NCBI GenBank assembly: GCA_944989445.1
Contig: CALYLW010000544.1
Coordinates: forward strand, 1 to 64,000
Direction of reading: 5' to 3'
DNA: 64,000 nt
Source of the DNA: Ampullaceana balthica
Lineage: Eukaryota; Mollusca; Gastropoda; Lymnaeidae
Both the position numbers and the translations under genes were made by a program. Positions within the stretch are counted from its first letter, which is position 1; every line of letters begins with the position of its first letter. Of this stretch, positions 1 through 12,487 are shown one piece after another. The notes below the pieces were generated by a model. It searched no databases. It was given only the letters and a program-made list of their open reading frames with translations, and was not told the origin of the DNA.

Positions 1-1961
1 ACAAAAGTTGTTTCAATACATGCTCATTTTTTTGTAGACATACGGGGAACCTATTTTTCACATTTTCAATTAACTTACTATTTTTTCTAAATGTAGCTAA
101 TATGTTAAAAACTTTATAAAATTAAATTTACCTTTTTTTTAAACAAAAAAATAATACATGGACGAAGTTATGGAAATACCAAATTAGCAATAGCCATAGG
201 AAAAGCCATAAGTAAATGCTACCTTCAGTGATCAAGATCTCTCCCATTCAAACTTGACACAAGGGCAAATCTTTACTACCTCCCCTCTGCCCATCCAGAG
301 ACGCGTTGTTAATTTTTTGGATTTTGTTAAGTTGCGTTATAAAATCCACATGAAACGCGTTTCCTGTTTATTGACAACCCTTGCTACCCCAAAAGTTTTT
401 AGCGAGTTCCTTTGACTTTCAATTTTTTTGCTAGCCCACGCACGTTAAGTTATTTTTTGACAACTAAATATTTTTATAATATAACATGCTTATTATTATT
501 AAAGTTAAAGAACTCTTGCAGCAGCACTGCAATTGTAACAATTACAACGACAGCTCAACAACCGAAATGGTTTGTTTTTTTAAATGTCGCAAAAACGTTC
601 TCGTTATTCTAGGTTTTTCTATTTCTTAGACACATTATACATTTACTTACTAGTTATCAATTCAAATGAAAATGATAGGCTTCTTTCAAATAAGTTGTCT
701 ATAAAAAATTCAAAAGACCCGTCTATTAAGGTGTGGTAATTAGTTATGCCATGTAAATAAATAGCTCCGTCTGATGACAAGGTCAAGTAGAGCTCAAATG
801 CTGAAAATTAAATATATCATTTTTCTTTAATTAATTTAATTTATAACATGAATTTATTCGTTTTGGAATGGACATGTTACTTGTGAATTCATCATAATCT
901 CTTATTCAATGATATAAAGAAATGCAAAGTGACAATAAATATATCACTTAAATCTTGGAAAAGTGGAGTAAAATCATGGGTTATTAGAGCATTTTTTTTT
1001 AAAATATAGAAACTGTCGCTAGTGAAAATAAAAATAAAAAATAAGCACTATATTTAATTAAACTTTCTGAGTAGGGTGGTTTGGATTTATCCTGCAAAAG
1101 AAAACAAATCCCTATATCTGAGAGAAAAAATCTCTCCCTCTCCAAAACAGACAGAAACACACCCAAATAAATACACTAAAGTATGTAAGTATTGATAAAT
1201 ATGTAAACATATTTCTTAACCTCTGATGTCATGCCTTTACTTAAGGAAGAAGATATCCTGTTATTATTGGGGCAAGCAATTGTGTTGGGGTGGGAAGATT
1301 ACAGATGCGCACAGATGTAGCGCAGAGCATTGGGAATGGAATTCATTGGAACGAGAGATGGGAAAATTAATAATGCAAACGTATTAAAAGCTGTATTCAT
1401 TAAATATCGATATCTCAATGGTCATTTGTTAAAGGAAAGTTTTATTTCTACGCATTGAAGGGACATTTAAATTGTAGAAGCTAAACTAAATGTTAAATAA
1501 TAAATTCTGATAAAGTGGGCGGAACATGGCAAAAACGTACCCGTTAGAAATAATAAATTGAAATATAAATTCTACTGTTTTTATTTTTATTTTATTTTTA
1601 AAAATTTAATTTAAATATCCTAATTGTTATAATTTATCTATTACTCTGTTCCCTCAATACATACATTGTTTCGGAACTGAATTTTTATTTTATTTTTCAA
1701 AATTTAACTTACGTGAAAGCAAGTAAAACCAACTCGAGCTGCAGTTACAAAATAAATGGCCTACAGGTGTCCCATTGTTGGTAATTGATGTAGTATGATT
1801 CATGGTCATGAAACAAAAGGATGAATCGTCAAATGGGATTGCCGGATCATTTGATGTTGTAATACTTGATTTCTGTCAAGATCAAAATTTAAAAACATCA
1901 ATTACATTAATATTTTGTGTTTTTATTTTAATTCTTAAACCTTTTTATTACATTTTTTAAC

Positions 1962-1963
<2 letters not shown>
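1..1963. other. AT-rich non-coding stretch
   Basis: I see no recognisable gene, RNA or complete repeat here. Homopolymer T and A runs are common. A 66-codon open frame at 412-612 is rich in F, L and T, as expected from T-rich DNA, and resembles no family I know. Confidence 0.5.
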
Positions 1964-2004
<41 letters not shown>

Positions 2005-2410
2005 TCTCTCTCTCTCCCTCTCTCTCCCTCTCTCTCCCTCTCTCTCTCCCTCTTTCTCTATCCCTTTCTCTCTCTCTCCCTCTCACTCTCTCTCTCCCTC
2101 TCCCTACCTCTCTCTCTCCCTCTCTCTCTCTATCCCTCTCTCTCTCTCCCTCCCTCTCTCTCCCTCCCTCTCTCTCTATCTCTCTCCCTCTCTCTCTCCC
2201 TCTCTCTCTCCCTCTCAATCTCTCTCTCTCCCTCTCTCTCTCTCTCACCCTCTCCCCCCTCGCTCTCTCTCTCCCTCTCTCTCTCCCTCTCCCTCTCTCC
2301 CCCTATCTCTCTCTCTCGCTCTCTCTCTCGCGCGCCCTCTCTCTCCCTCTCCCTCTCTCTCCCTCTCTCTCTCTCCCTCTCTCTTCCTCTCCCTCTCTCT
2401 CCTCTCTCTA

Positions 2411-2458
<48 letters not shown>
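1964..2458. repeat. (CT)n / (TCTCTCCC)n microsatellite
   Basis: About 495 bp of almost pure pyrimidine on the + strand, built of CT dinucleotides with regularly interspersed CCC. On the - strand it gives Arg/Glu-only reading frames, which are artefacts of the repeat. It ends exactly where the family R repeat begins (ATTAAACAACCCCGT). Confidence 0.97.
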
Positions 2459-2460
<2 letters not shown>

Positions 2461-3809
2461 ATTAAACAACCCCGTAAAAACAAAGTTTTTGACTATAAAT
2501 CCCTTATATGTGAGACATAACTAAAAGTATTGATTTTGTTCATAGGCGACAAACATTTACAGACTGACACCGAGTGATATCCCCTGGCTTCAAAACCGGG
2601 GGAAGGGACGGGAGGCGGTGTGCCCATCGACGGGTGGCGTCATCGCGTCAACTCAACTGGCACGTGAAAGAATAAATAGATGTAAAAACAAAGTTTTTGA
2701 ATATAAATCCCTTATATATGAGACTAAAAGTATTGATAATGTTTAAACGGGACATTTACAGACTGAAACAGAATTATATCCCCTGGTTTTAAAACCGGGC
2801 GCAGGGACGGTAGGGAGTGTGAACATCGACGATCGGCTTCAACGCGTGAACTGAACTGGCACGTAAAAGAATTATAAACAAATAGTCGGTTCGGATGCCC
2901 GATTAAACTTACAAAGCAAGTTAATATAAGGGATTTAAAAACAATAACAAACCGTGAATTTGAATTACATATGTTGTATAGAGATAAACTAAAAATGCAT
3001 TAATTTAATTACGGTACGTTCGATCGATCTGAAATTTTGAGACGATGCATTGTTAGGTGACACGAGTATTTGTGCCAAAAGTCAGCTCGATGGCATCACG
3101 GGAAGTGGGTGATTTTTAACTTTTGTTTTTCCGCTCGCCCGCGAACGACAGAGATCACGACTGAGAGAGATGACAAGATTTTGAAGTTAATATAAGGGAT
3201 TTAAAAATGACCCATTTCCCGTGATCTTATCGAGCTGAAATTTTGCACATACACTTGTGACGAATGCTATTTAAAACGTCATTAAATTAATTGCAAGCAA
3301 TGAATTAGTTAAGTGGAACTTTTATTTAAAGAAGCTCGTTTTTTTAGATGTGACGTAACATTTCTTTAACCCCCTCTCCCCATCGTCACACATCGTCACA
3401 AATGCTTGACCCCCCTCCCCCCGCCCACTAGGCGGGTGACTTCATTTATGGACGGCCCCTAAGGCAACCTTCGCAAGCCAAGCCGCGAAGGTCCCGTAGG
3501 CTGCAGTCCTGAAACCATGACGTGAGGACACCATAACGGGATTGAATTACTGACTTTTAGATTTGTGTTCAATTTTTATATTTATGTACTTCTCAACTAT
3601 GTTAGATATTTATACTTGTCATAACTTATATTATAGTGCACCTCTACATATGATTTTATACAAATCTTAACTTTGTATCTAGGTACTAACTGTTAGCAAG
3701 TAATGCAATGACAATTGATACAATTTATTGTTGTAACTTAGTAACTGTTATATATGTATCTCTATGTAGCATGTAAATGTTTGTGCTAGTCTGTCGCGTG
3801 GTGCGTATT
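2461..3809 (+). repeat. dispersed repeat family R, copy 1 (left part)
   Basis: This non-coding repeat recurs in the window. It has a tandem duplication of a module of about 210 bp: AACAAAGTTTTTGA at 2478 and again at 2686, each followed by TATAAATCCCTTATAT and a block ending near GGCACGT. Further right come GATCGATCTGAAATTTTG (about 3022), GTTAATATAAGGGATTT (twice, about 2920 and 3187), a GC-rich patch near 3361-3460 ending in TTTATGGACGGCCCC, and GGTGCGTATTATATTAAGC near 3800. The last motif is split by the LINE at 3820-7687. Other copies: 43040-43490 (inverted), 47870-48370, 58295-58365. No ORF is supported. Confidence 0.75.
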
Positions 3810-3819
3810 ATATTAAGCA
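3810..3819 (+). repeat. left target-site duplication of LINE
   Basis: ATATTAAGCA, repeated exactly at 7688-7697 just after the LINE 3' end. Confidence 0.8.
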
Positions 3820-3898
3820 CGTAAAGACTGGATTCGGTGGACAGAGCGGAGGAACCACTAGTTGGTCAACGGTCAAAAAGGCGATTCTCAGCAAAGCG

Positions 3899-4365
3899 TT
3901 GTGGAACGCTAAGGGCATGACAAGACACACAGGACATCATAGCCATCCGCTGCACCCGTCTCCATCACCAGCCGTCTCGACTTTGTTCTGCCGCTGGATC
4001 AAGATGGTCTTGGGCGAGAGAGTGAGATCGACGAACTGCGCAACTCTTTCTCACTTAAATCCAAGTCATCGCGCAAGTCACTTTTGTCATCCATCCCATC
4101 CCATCAGTCACCGACAAGTCCTGTGGCGACAGGCAAGCGACGAAGCCGCAGGTGTGGGTACACTGGGAGCCGTAGCCGCAACCCTGCACACAGGCGGCCC
4201 AGGGAGGGCATTGGGTCGTTCTTCGCTGACACGGAGCAGCGGTGGAGTCCGGCAGCCCCCTGGGCGACTGAGCAGCCCTCTTCAGGAATGCACTGCTCAC
4301 CTCCATGGCATGAGGAAGGGGCTAGAAAAGGTGCCCTAAACATTGCCTGCTCCAGCTTACCCTAG
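3899..4365 (+). other. LINE 5' leader, possibly coding remnant
   Basis: Overlapping open frames exist (for example 4084-4365, rich in S, P and R) and the region is far more GC-rich than its surroundings. I cannot tell whether it is a degraded ORF1 or an untranslated leader. No CCHC, RRM or PHD motif is visible. Confidence 0.35.
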
Positions 4366-7300
4366 CCAGCATACCGCGGCTGGTGGGGACCCTATACCAG
4401 CGGTCGAAACCAAAAAAAGCAAACGAGGATAGTTCCTCTTATATTGGGCGCATGGAATGTGCGCACACTCATGGACAGGGACGATGCGGACAGACCCCAG
4501 AGGAGAACAGCCCTGATTGGAAAAGAACTCGCTAGATACGGCATCGACGTCGCAGCCCTGAACGAGACCAGGCTCGCGGGAGAAGGAGAGCTCTGTGAAA
4601 GAGGATCTGGCTACACTTTTTACTGGAGTGTCAGACCAAGCGAGGAGAGGCGTGAAAGCAGGCGTTGGTTTTGCAGTTAAGACATCTCTTGTCGGAAAGC
4701 TGGCTGGACTTCCCAAGGGAGTGAACGACAGGCTCATGGCCATGAAACTCCCACTGGCTGGAAAGAAACACCTCACCATTATCAGTGCCTACGCTCCAAC
4801 CATGACCAATACAGATGAAGTGAAGGCAAAGTTTTATGAAGAACTTCACACTGTCATTGCCGACGTTCCAAAGGCGGACAAACTCATCTTGCTAGGCGAC
4901 TTCAACGCAAGAGTTGGCAAAGACAACGTTGCCTGGGAAGGAGTCCTTGGTCATCATGGAGTGGGTCACTGCAACAGCAACGGTCTTCTTTTACTCCAGA
5001 CCTGCGCTGAACATGAACTGCTGATCACCAACACGATCTTCCGCCTCCCAACCCGTAACCGGACGTCATGGATGCACCCCCGCTCGAAGCACTGGCATCT
5101 TATTGACTACGCCATCGTGAGGAAGAGGGACAGGCAGGATGTACGAGTGACCAAGTCCATGTGCGGGGCTGAATGCTGGACAGACCACCGCCTCATCATC
5201 ACCAAGCTCAACATCCGCATTCAGCCGAAACGGCGCCCGCAAGGGAAGAAAGCCCCCAAACGGCTAAATGTTGCCAAACTAATGACCGCCAGCTGCAAGC
5301 AGTCCTTGGTGGATGCTCTGGAAGAGCGCTTGAAATCTACCTCTCCAGGCAACCAGAACGTGGAGGCAGACTGGGCGTCACTCAGAGAGCTGATTTACAC
5401 CACAGCTTCAGAGACTCTGGGGCACCAGACCAGGAAACATAAGGACTGGTTCGATGAGAACTGCGAAGACATCAAGCAGTTATTGGATGAGAAACACCTC
5501 CTACACCAAGCTTACCTCAATAATCCCAGGTCCACGGCAAGGAGAGATGCACTCAACAACATACGCAGGACTGTACAGCAAAAGCTCCGTCAGATGCAGG
5601 ACGATTGGCTCAGCAACAAAGCCGACGAGATCCAAGGCTATGCAGACAAGCGTGACTATAAAAACTTCTACAACGCTTTGAAAGAAGTGTATGGCCCCAC
5701 GCCCTCAGGTTCAAACCCCCTCCTCAGCGCAGACGGTAACACTCTCATCACAGACAAAGAGAAGATCTTGAAGAGGTGGGCCGAACATTTCGAAAGCATC
5801 CTAAATCGCCCTTCGACAATCAACGAAGAAGCCATCAATCGTCTTCCCCAAGTGCCCACAAACAAAGCACTGGATGACCCCCCAACCTTGCTCGAGACCC
5901 AGAAAGCAATTTATCTTCTCTCCAGTGGCAAAGCACCTGGTTCTGACGCCATACCAGCTGAGGTCTACAAGGAGGGAGGAACAGCCCTGACTGAAAGGCT
6001 CCACCATCTATTTCTCTTGGTGTGGCAGCAAGAGACGATCCCGCAGGACTTCAAAGATGCCTCCATCATACATCTTTATAAGCAAAAAGGAAGTAGACAG
6101 GCTTGTGACAACCACAGAGGCATATCCCTGCTATCTATCGCAGGAAAGATCCTTGCCAGAATCCTGCTCAACCGCCTCACGGTCCACCTTGACCAAGGAC
6201 TCCTGCCTGAAAGTCAGTGTGGCTTCCGAAAAGAGCGAGGGACCATCGACATGGTGTTCGCTGCCAGGCAGCTGCAAGAGAAATGTCAGGAGCAGAACGT
6301 CAACCTGTTCTCCACCTATGTCGACCTGACCAAGGCTTTTGACACCGTTGGCAGAGAGAGTCTGTGGAAGATAATGGCCAAGTACGGTTGCCCAAGGAAA
6401 TTCATCGTCTTGGTGAGACAATTCCACGAGGGCATGCAGGCCAGAGTCCAGGACAGTGGAGCGTTTTCTGATCCTTTCACAATCACAAACGGGGTCAAGC
6501 AGGGGCTGCGTCCTGGCACCAACACTATTTAGCCTCATGTTTTCCGCCATGCTGACAGAGGCCTTCAGAGACGAGGGTGTTGGTGTTAACCAGAGGTACC
6601 GCACAGATGGCAAACTGTTCAACCTTCGGAGGCTCCATGCAAAAACCAAGGTTATGACAGACATCATCAGAGACCTCCTGTTTGCTGATGACTGTGCCCT
6701 CAATGCTGCCTCAGAAGCCGACATGCAATGCAGCGTTAACCTGTTCTCCAGCGCCTGCACAAACTTTGGTCTGACGATCAACACCAAGAAGACTGAAGTC
6801 CTCCATCAGCCTGCGCCTGGAAGGCCCTACGTTGAGCCCAGCATCACTGTCAACGGCCAGAGACTCAACACAGTGCAACGGTTCTCATACCTAGGCAGCA
6901 CACTGTCGCAAAATGCCACCATCGATGACGAAGTGAGCGTCAGAATTGCCAGAGCCAGCTCCACTTTTGGCAGGTTGTACCCAAATGTCTGGAACAGAAG
7001 AGGCATTACCATCCAGACCAAGCTGAAAGTGTACAGGGCGGTGGTGCTCCCCACACTGCTATATGCGTGTGAAACATGGACTGTGTATCAGCGCCATGCT
7101 AGGAAGCTTAACCACTTTCATTCAACAAGCCTCAGGAAGATCCTCGGCATAAAGTGGCAGGATAAAATACCAGACACAGTGGTACTGACCAAGGCAGATC
7201 TCCCCAGCATATTCACACTCCTGATGCAGTCCCAGCTTCGTTGGGCAGGGCACGTGGTCCGAATGCCAGACGAGAGACTGCCAAAGAGACTCTTCTATGG

Positions 7301-7655
7301 CGAGCTCCAGCATGGCCAGCGGTCCCACGGTGGGCAAAAGAAACGCTACAAAGACACACTGAAAGTCTCACTGAAAGCGTTTGCCATCAACCCAGACACG
7401 TGGGAACTTGCTGCAAAGGACCGTTCCACCTGGCGTTCTTCCATCCACGAAGGTGCCAAGTCATGTGAGGCAAACAGGATCACCTCCGCAAAAAAGAAGA
7501 GGCAAGCCCGAAAGGCCCGTGCTGTGAACCCTCCTGGAGATGTCCCACTCGTCCCTTGTCCCTTCTGTTCCCGAACCTTCCGTGCTAGGATCGGCCTCAT
7601 CAGCCATCTGCGCACGCACAAACAAAGCCAGTCCCAGCAACCCTCGGATGACTAG
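4366..7655 (+). pseudogene. LINE endonuclease/reverse transcriptase, two +1 frameshifts
   Basis: The polyprotein would nick target DNA and reverse-transcribe the element RNA. Domains in order: APE endonuclease (GAWNVRTL at about 4447, LNETRL, SAYAPT, LLGDFNARVG near 4890, WTDHRLII near 5178); a linker; reverse transcriptase (VDLTKAFD near 6320, GVKQG near 6490, LLFADD at 6675-6692); and a C-terminal finger with CPFCSRTF...GLISHLRTH near 7557-7620. The frame is broken twice: one extra A in 4655-4657 and one extra base near 6502-6506, just inside the conserved VKQGCVLAPT motif. Correcting for these shifts, about 1,090 codons are otherwise open and the catalytic residues are present. The frame opens at 4366 without a clear ATG before the endonuclease. 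Confidence 0.9.
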
Positions 7656-7687
7656 AGTGGTCTTCGTCGAATCGACGGACGAACAAC

Positions 7688-7697
7688 ATATTAAGCA
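7688..7697 (+). repeat. right target-site duplication of LINE
   Basis: ATATTAAGCA, matching 3810-3819. Confidence 0.8.
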
Positions 7698-7830
7698 ACC
7701 TTTTTAATATTTTCCTGTCACGCGGTTCGATGCGTATTATATTGAAAATACCTTTATAATATTTTCCCGATCTGTAAACTTGTTTTAAAGGCAATTCCTT
7801 CAAATACAGAGGTGCTTATCCATCTATGCA
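7698..7830 (+). repeat. dispersed repeat family R, copy 1 (right part)
   Basis: The host repeat resumes after the LINE. It contains CACGCGGTTCGATGCGTATTATATT (7719 onward), the same motif that ends the left part at 3795-3815. The right limit is uncertain. Confidence 0.55.
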
Positions 7831-8167
7831 ACCGTAATTCAGTGACATAATTTTTATATCGATTCGTTTAGCTACAGGCAGCCAGTGTAAATCATTAACA
7901 TCCGTTTTAATGTGGTTTGTGAGAAGGACTTGCTGTTTATAGGATGAAGTGAAAGTGTGTCAGTAATAGATTTAAGTGTGTCGTGATAGCTGGTGAATAA
8001 AATAAATGATCTTATAAGCTACAGATTATTTTGACTCTGGGCATCGATGTGAATACCTTGCCATTGAACTGAAACTTTATGGCAGTGATTGTTATCAACA
8101 CTAGTTGTTTTTTTTAATAAAGGCAACAAAGCCTCCGTTTGGCAAAAACATTTAGCTGTTAGTAGCC
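7831..8167. other. unassigned AT-rich stretch
   Basis: No gene, RNA or repeat is recognised before the hAT TSD. Confidence 0.4.
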
Positions 8168-8868
8168 GTAAAAAGTAGGGATGTTAACGATTAATTTAAA
8201 TTTAATCATTAACTTTTGAAAAATTAACGATTACCGGTATTTAATCGTTAATTTCGATTAAAGCCAAAAATTTTAATTTATGATGTCATAAGTAACACTT
8301 ATTTAACATTCTTGTTGAAAATCCAAATGACACTGGAATGTCTCCTTTATATGTCAGCTTAATACGCTTTTCATTTGGTTTGATAAGTATTCACAGTGTT
8401 AGAACCAAAATGGTAGGCAAACTTTATCAACATTTTGTACATCCCCGTCAGCAATGGCGTAGCGAGGGTGGGGGCAGGCGGGACGTATGTCCCCGGGCGC
8501 CACGTTAGGGGGTGCCAAAATGATTATTAAAACTCATGATTTAATTTTATTTTGATGTAAACTGATGTATCCCAAATACGTTTGCAAGATTGAATTTTGG
8601 AGCTCCGAAAATATCTTCATTACAAATCAGTTGACAAGCATGATTTTGGTGCCCCCATTGAGCGCTAAGGGGCACAAATTCTACTCATAAATAAATGACA
8701 ATATCCACAATGTAGGATTGCTGGTGGCGATTTTTAAAAAAAACTTTGAGATGCTGGGAGTGAGAGTAGGGGAGCAGTTAGAGACAAAGGCGATTTTTTA
8801 AATAGAACAGACAGAGACGACACTAAAAGCAACCAAAATGACCTACAAGAAAAATGAGTGGCTTAAAG

Positions 8869-10191
8869 GAGTGGTTCTCAACCTGTGGTCCGTGGACTAG
8901 AGGTCTGCGAAGATGTTCCTGGTGGTCCGTGAGCAAAGCATGAAATTTACGCACTGTATAATTCATCGAGAAAGACTAGCAAGTAAAATAATTAACGCAG
9001 ACTTAAAATATATTTTTGATCTGGCCTAAATAGTTTTTTAATTTTATCAAGTCTCGTCTATTATATTCTCGTTTCTTTGCTTTCTTATGTTCGGATATGA
9101 ATCTTGAACATTATCAGTTACTAATGTATACTGAAATTCGCTGGTTATCAGAATGTTTGAATTACGTGATGACATAAGAGAGTTTCTTGTAGAAAAAACT
9201 CAAAGCTTGTTGATCATTTGAACCATAGCTTATGGGTTGCTGTTTTGGCTTACTTGGCTGAAACTTTTGAAGAACTCAATAAACTTAATTCAACTCGGCA
9301 AGGAAAGCAGACACATTATATTACTCTCAGTGACAAAGTGTCTGCTTTTACGAAAAAGCTTTATCTTTGGAAATGAAGATTATTTCAAGGTAACTTTGAG
9401 ATGTTTGATCAATTATACGAAATCACCGAGAAACCAGAAAATGTTGAAATAAATAAACAACTTTTGATAAATTTGATTTCTGGTCATATTTAATCAATGC
9501 AACTGATTTTAATTCTAATTTGGTTGTTTTTTAACGTTCAGTGGTTTTTCGTGGGTTTCCAGTCCTAATCTCGCACACATTGTCTCATCAAATAAAATTA
9601 CCAACATCGTAATTAAACCAATTCATTGAACTGACTAGCGATACTACTTTGAATATGTTGCATCAGAAAGTGGGCTTAATGGAAATTTTGGAGTACTCCG
9701 AACTCACTCAGATAGTTTTTAAAATACTTTTAGCCTTTGCAACTTTGTGAAAGTGGATTTTCTGCATTGCTTACAATAAAGCAAAACATCTTTTGTACTT
9801 AAATAAACTAATATATCAGTCTTTTAATACCAACTACTGTTTATGTATTAAAGTTTTTTTATAGTTAGCAAGTAGAAATAAATAAGAAGACTATGAGACT
9901 AATATAAATGACATTTGTTCTTTACAAAATAAAGCCATTACAATATTGTTTTTGCAGCACGCAAAACGTAGCATATTAGTATAGTTTTACTAACTAACAT
10001 GTATAGGGCCTACTACTTATAGCTAGCAAAAATCTTCTGTATAGAAGGAGCGTCTGCAACAGATAAGATATACACAGTATAATTATATTTAACTTTCCAG
10101 CTCGGCAGTAGCACTATTTGTAATAGTGGTTCGTAGCTAAGACACACGTTTTTCAAGTGGTCCTTGAATCTCAAAAGGTTAAGAACCACTG
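8869..10191 (+). mobile_element. hAT element with ZBED5-like transposase remnant
   Basis: The left end reads GAGTGGTTCTCAACC (expected CAGTGG...) and the right end GGTTAAGAACCACTG. The 8-bp TSD is nearly exact: GCTTAAAG (8861-8868) versus GCTTACAG (10192-10199), and it fits the nnnTAnnn preference of the Buster clade. It is inserted in the 8452-12272 element, so it is the youngest of three nested insertions. Near 10030 it carries a fragment matching the 3' part of the SINE-like unit at 43972-44251. Confidence 0.8.
9130..9780 (+). pseudogene. ZBED5/FAM200-like hAT transposase, decayed
   Basis: Fragments in shifting frames read EIRWLSECLNYV, then AYLAETFEELNKLNSTRQGK with SDKVSAFTKKLYLWK, then NFEMFDQLYEITEKPE, and finally LCESGFSALLTIKQ (about 9742-9785). 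These match in order the catalytic core and C-terminal dimerisation region of the ZBED5/SCAND3/FAM200 group of hAT transposases, as I know it. Several stops and frameshifts separate them, so it is inactive. The N-terminal BED finger was not found. Confidence 0.75.
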
Positions 10192-10404
10192 GCTTACAGA
10201 ATGGTTAATTCTCGTCCCTTTGCTGCATGCTGTGACTCGTTTTAAAAAGAAATATCTTACTTCCCCAATTCCACTGTGGAGGGAATACAGTGGGGAGTGA
10301 GGGAAGGCCTCTCGCGGCTTGTGTCAGTATGTCAAAGCAAGTTGGATTCCTTTTATATGAAACATCAGACACCGCCTCTCTTTCCCGTCTCTCTGTGATC
10401 AAAC

Positions 10405-12024
10405 TTGATCAGTATGATCCACTGTTAGAAAAACACTTACAACATGCCCGAGAAAATCCAGGTTCAGTATCTTATTTATCAGCGGAAATCCAAATGAATT
10501 TATCCACCTACTTTCATCGACTGTAATGAATCAGCTGTTGAGTGAAATCAGAAAAAAGAAAGTACTACGGTATCTTACTTGACTCAACACCCGATCTAAG
10601 ACACTGGGAACAGCTTTCTCAAGTCATCAGATTTGTTGATGCGGATTTTCAAACTAAAAAGAAACCATCAAAGAATCATTTTTAGTTTTATCAAGATACA
10701 TTCCAAAGACGCAACAAGCCTTGAAAGAGTTATCGTAGAGAAACTGGAATCTAATAACATACATCTAGCTGACTATCGATCACAATATTTTGAAAATGCT
10801 GCTGTAATGACTGGGCATATATCTGGCCTTCAACACCGAATATGTGCCAGAAATCACAGAGCATTGTTCATCAACTGTGACAATATCAGATTAAACTTAG
10901 CAGGAATACACTCAGCTAAACAGGATCCAGTTGTTATCACGTTTTTGGGAACATTTTAAAGTATAAAGTTTTGTTTTCCCTCGTTCAAAAACTCTTTGGG
11001 AAGAATTAAAAAGAGTTGTGCCAATCACAATGAAGAGGGAGTCTAAAACACGTTGGAGTGCACGATCAGAAGCTGTTAAAGCAATTTAGGAAGGACTAGA
11101 TGAACTGGTAGGGCTGTTGTAAAAATTATCAGAACATACAAATATGACGTCTGACACCAGAAGTGATGCAGAAACTTTGCTGGCAGGTATATTAAGCTTT
11201 AAATTCCTAGTTTTGTTAAATTTCTGGAACATCATACTTGGGAAAATTGATCGAGTTCAGAAACGGTTGCAGAATCCTACTGTGAATTTCAAGGAAGCAG
11301 CATTTGATCTTGAATCGTTTGAGCAAGATTTTGTTAACATTCGTAATAATTTGAGCCAGGTTGCGGTAGACAATGGAAATGAAGATGCACAACTTGGGGA
11401 ATCGAGGTTGGCATCGGAGGATGCCTTGAGAATAAACAAGAGATGCAGGACTTTCTGCAGAAGAAGACATTTCACTTGATATGAACGGCGTAATTGATAG
11501 ACTCCAACAGGAGATTTCAATATGTTTTTTTTTGTCTAAAAAATCTAAACAACAAATTTGGATTTTTACTAGACGTCAAAACTCTTCTTGCTGAGACAAA
11601 AGTCGATACATTTCGTTAAAATTGCTTAGATTTTGCTAATTTATATGACACTGACGTCAATGGACATGTATTGTGCACATAAATCAGAGACTGAAAAATG
11701 CTTCTCAGTACCCGGACTGAAGTTCTATCGGAAACTCCTTTGGATCTTCTTGGTTTTATTGTTTCATTTGGAGATGACGTATTTCCGAATCTGCGCATTT
11801 CACTTCAAATACTTCTAACAATTGCTGTTTCAACTGAAAGCTGTGAGCGGTTTTTCAGCAAACTGAAGCTTATTTTGTCTTATTTACGTGCTTCAAGGGG
11901 ACAAGATCGTCTGAGTGATCTTGCACTCCTTAGCATCGAAAGAGAAACACTTGAGAAAATTAATTTTGACAACGCTATTGACGAGTTTGCAACATTCAAA
12001 TCAAGGAGAATTACTTTTACGTAG
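10405..12024 (+). pseudogene. ZMYM1-like hAT transposase, decayed
   Basis: The N-terminal part reads YDPLLEKHLQHARENPGS (from about 10413), the usual opening of the DUF4371/ZMYM1-like family. A middle part contains KRESKTRWSARSEAVKAI (11034 onward, stop after), the conserved SxTRWSAR core, followed by the open segment 11144-11479. The C-terminus, 11698-12024, is intact for 108 codons and holds the hAT dimerisation region: STESCERFFSKLKLI, then LALLSIERETLEKINFD and DEFATFKSRR. Stops and frameshifts between parts show it is dead. Confidence 0.82.
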
Positions 12025-12487
12025 ACTATGTCTAATTGTACAATTAGTAGAGTATTTTTTTCTTCAAATAAATTGTTAACAATCGTATAGAGAATTACAT
12101 ATTAGTCTGTATTCTATTTCATTAAAATACCAGAAGCTTCGAAAATGAACTATATAAAACGTAAAATTTCAATTTTTTTTTGCTCAATGAGCCCCCAGAA
12201 TCTTTCGGTCAGACAAGGGGCGCAGATTTTGTGTCATGTTCCTGGGCGCACATGACCCTAGCTATGCCACTTCCCGTCAGTCAATAGTTTAAAACCATAA
12301 TGTTCGTTTAATTGTCATGATATTTATTATTTAACGGCCGCAATTTTTTTAAATTTTTTTTTAACTTTTTGACTTCCAATAATTTGTAAGTGATGGGTCG
12401 ATTAATCGTTAAAAATAATTTAATCGTTAAAATTTTTAACGATTAATCGAGAAATTAACAGTTAATTTCCGCAGCCCTAGTAAAAAG

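Larger units (their letters stand above)
3820..7687 (+). mobile_element. full-length APE-type non-LTR retrotransposon (LINE)
   Basis: The 3.87-kb element is bounded by a perfect 10-bp TSD (ATATTAAGCA). It has a 5' leader of about 550 bp, one long endonuclease/reverse-transcriptase frame (4366-7655) and a short 3' UTR with GTCTTCGTCGAATCGACGGA, which can pair partly with itself. The other two LINEs with preserved 3' ends (37050-37085 and 61348-61380, minus strand) finish with a similar CATCGTC...GGACGG type motif. It has no poly(A) tail. It inserted into family R. Presence of both ends and only two frameshifts suggest a young copy. Confidence 0.88.
8452..12272 (+). mobile_element. hAT element with ZMYM1-like transposase remnant
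   Basis: The termini are CAATGGCGTAGCGAGGGT and, reverse-complemented, AAGTGGCATAGCTAGGGT. The 8-bp TSD CCCGTCAG is exact at 8444-8451 and 12273-12280. The transposase remnant lies at 10405-12024, and a second hAT sits at 8869-10191. The non-coding block 10255-10395 recurs in other hAT copies of this window. Confidence 0.88.
8176..12479. mobile_element. non-autonomous hAT-like element (host of nested insertions)
   Basis: The outer element has terminal inverted repeats TAGGGATGTTAACG... and (reverse-complemented right end) TAGGGCTGCGG..., with an exact 8-bp TSD GTAAAAAG at 8168-8175 and 12480-12487. Eight-base duplications are typical of hAT. Without the insertion at 8452-12272 and its duplicated octamer it is about 475 bp, full of TTAACGATTAA-type motifs, and non-coding. 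Confidence 0.85.

Noticed and set aside
1928..2483. Long minus-strand frames encoding Arg/Glu repeats
   Set aside because: They are translations of the (CT)n microsatellite and have no non-repeat domain.
4055..4343. Minus-strand frames opposite the LINE leader, and other shadow frames over 4595-7655
   Set aside because: They lie antisense or out of frame to a clear endonuclease/RT and have no domain of their own.
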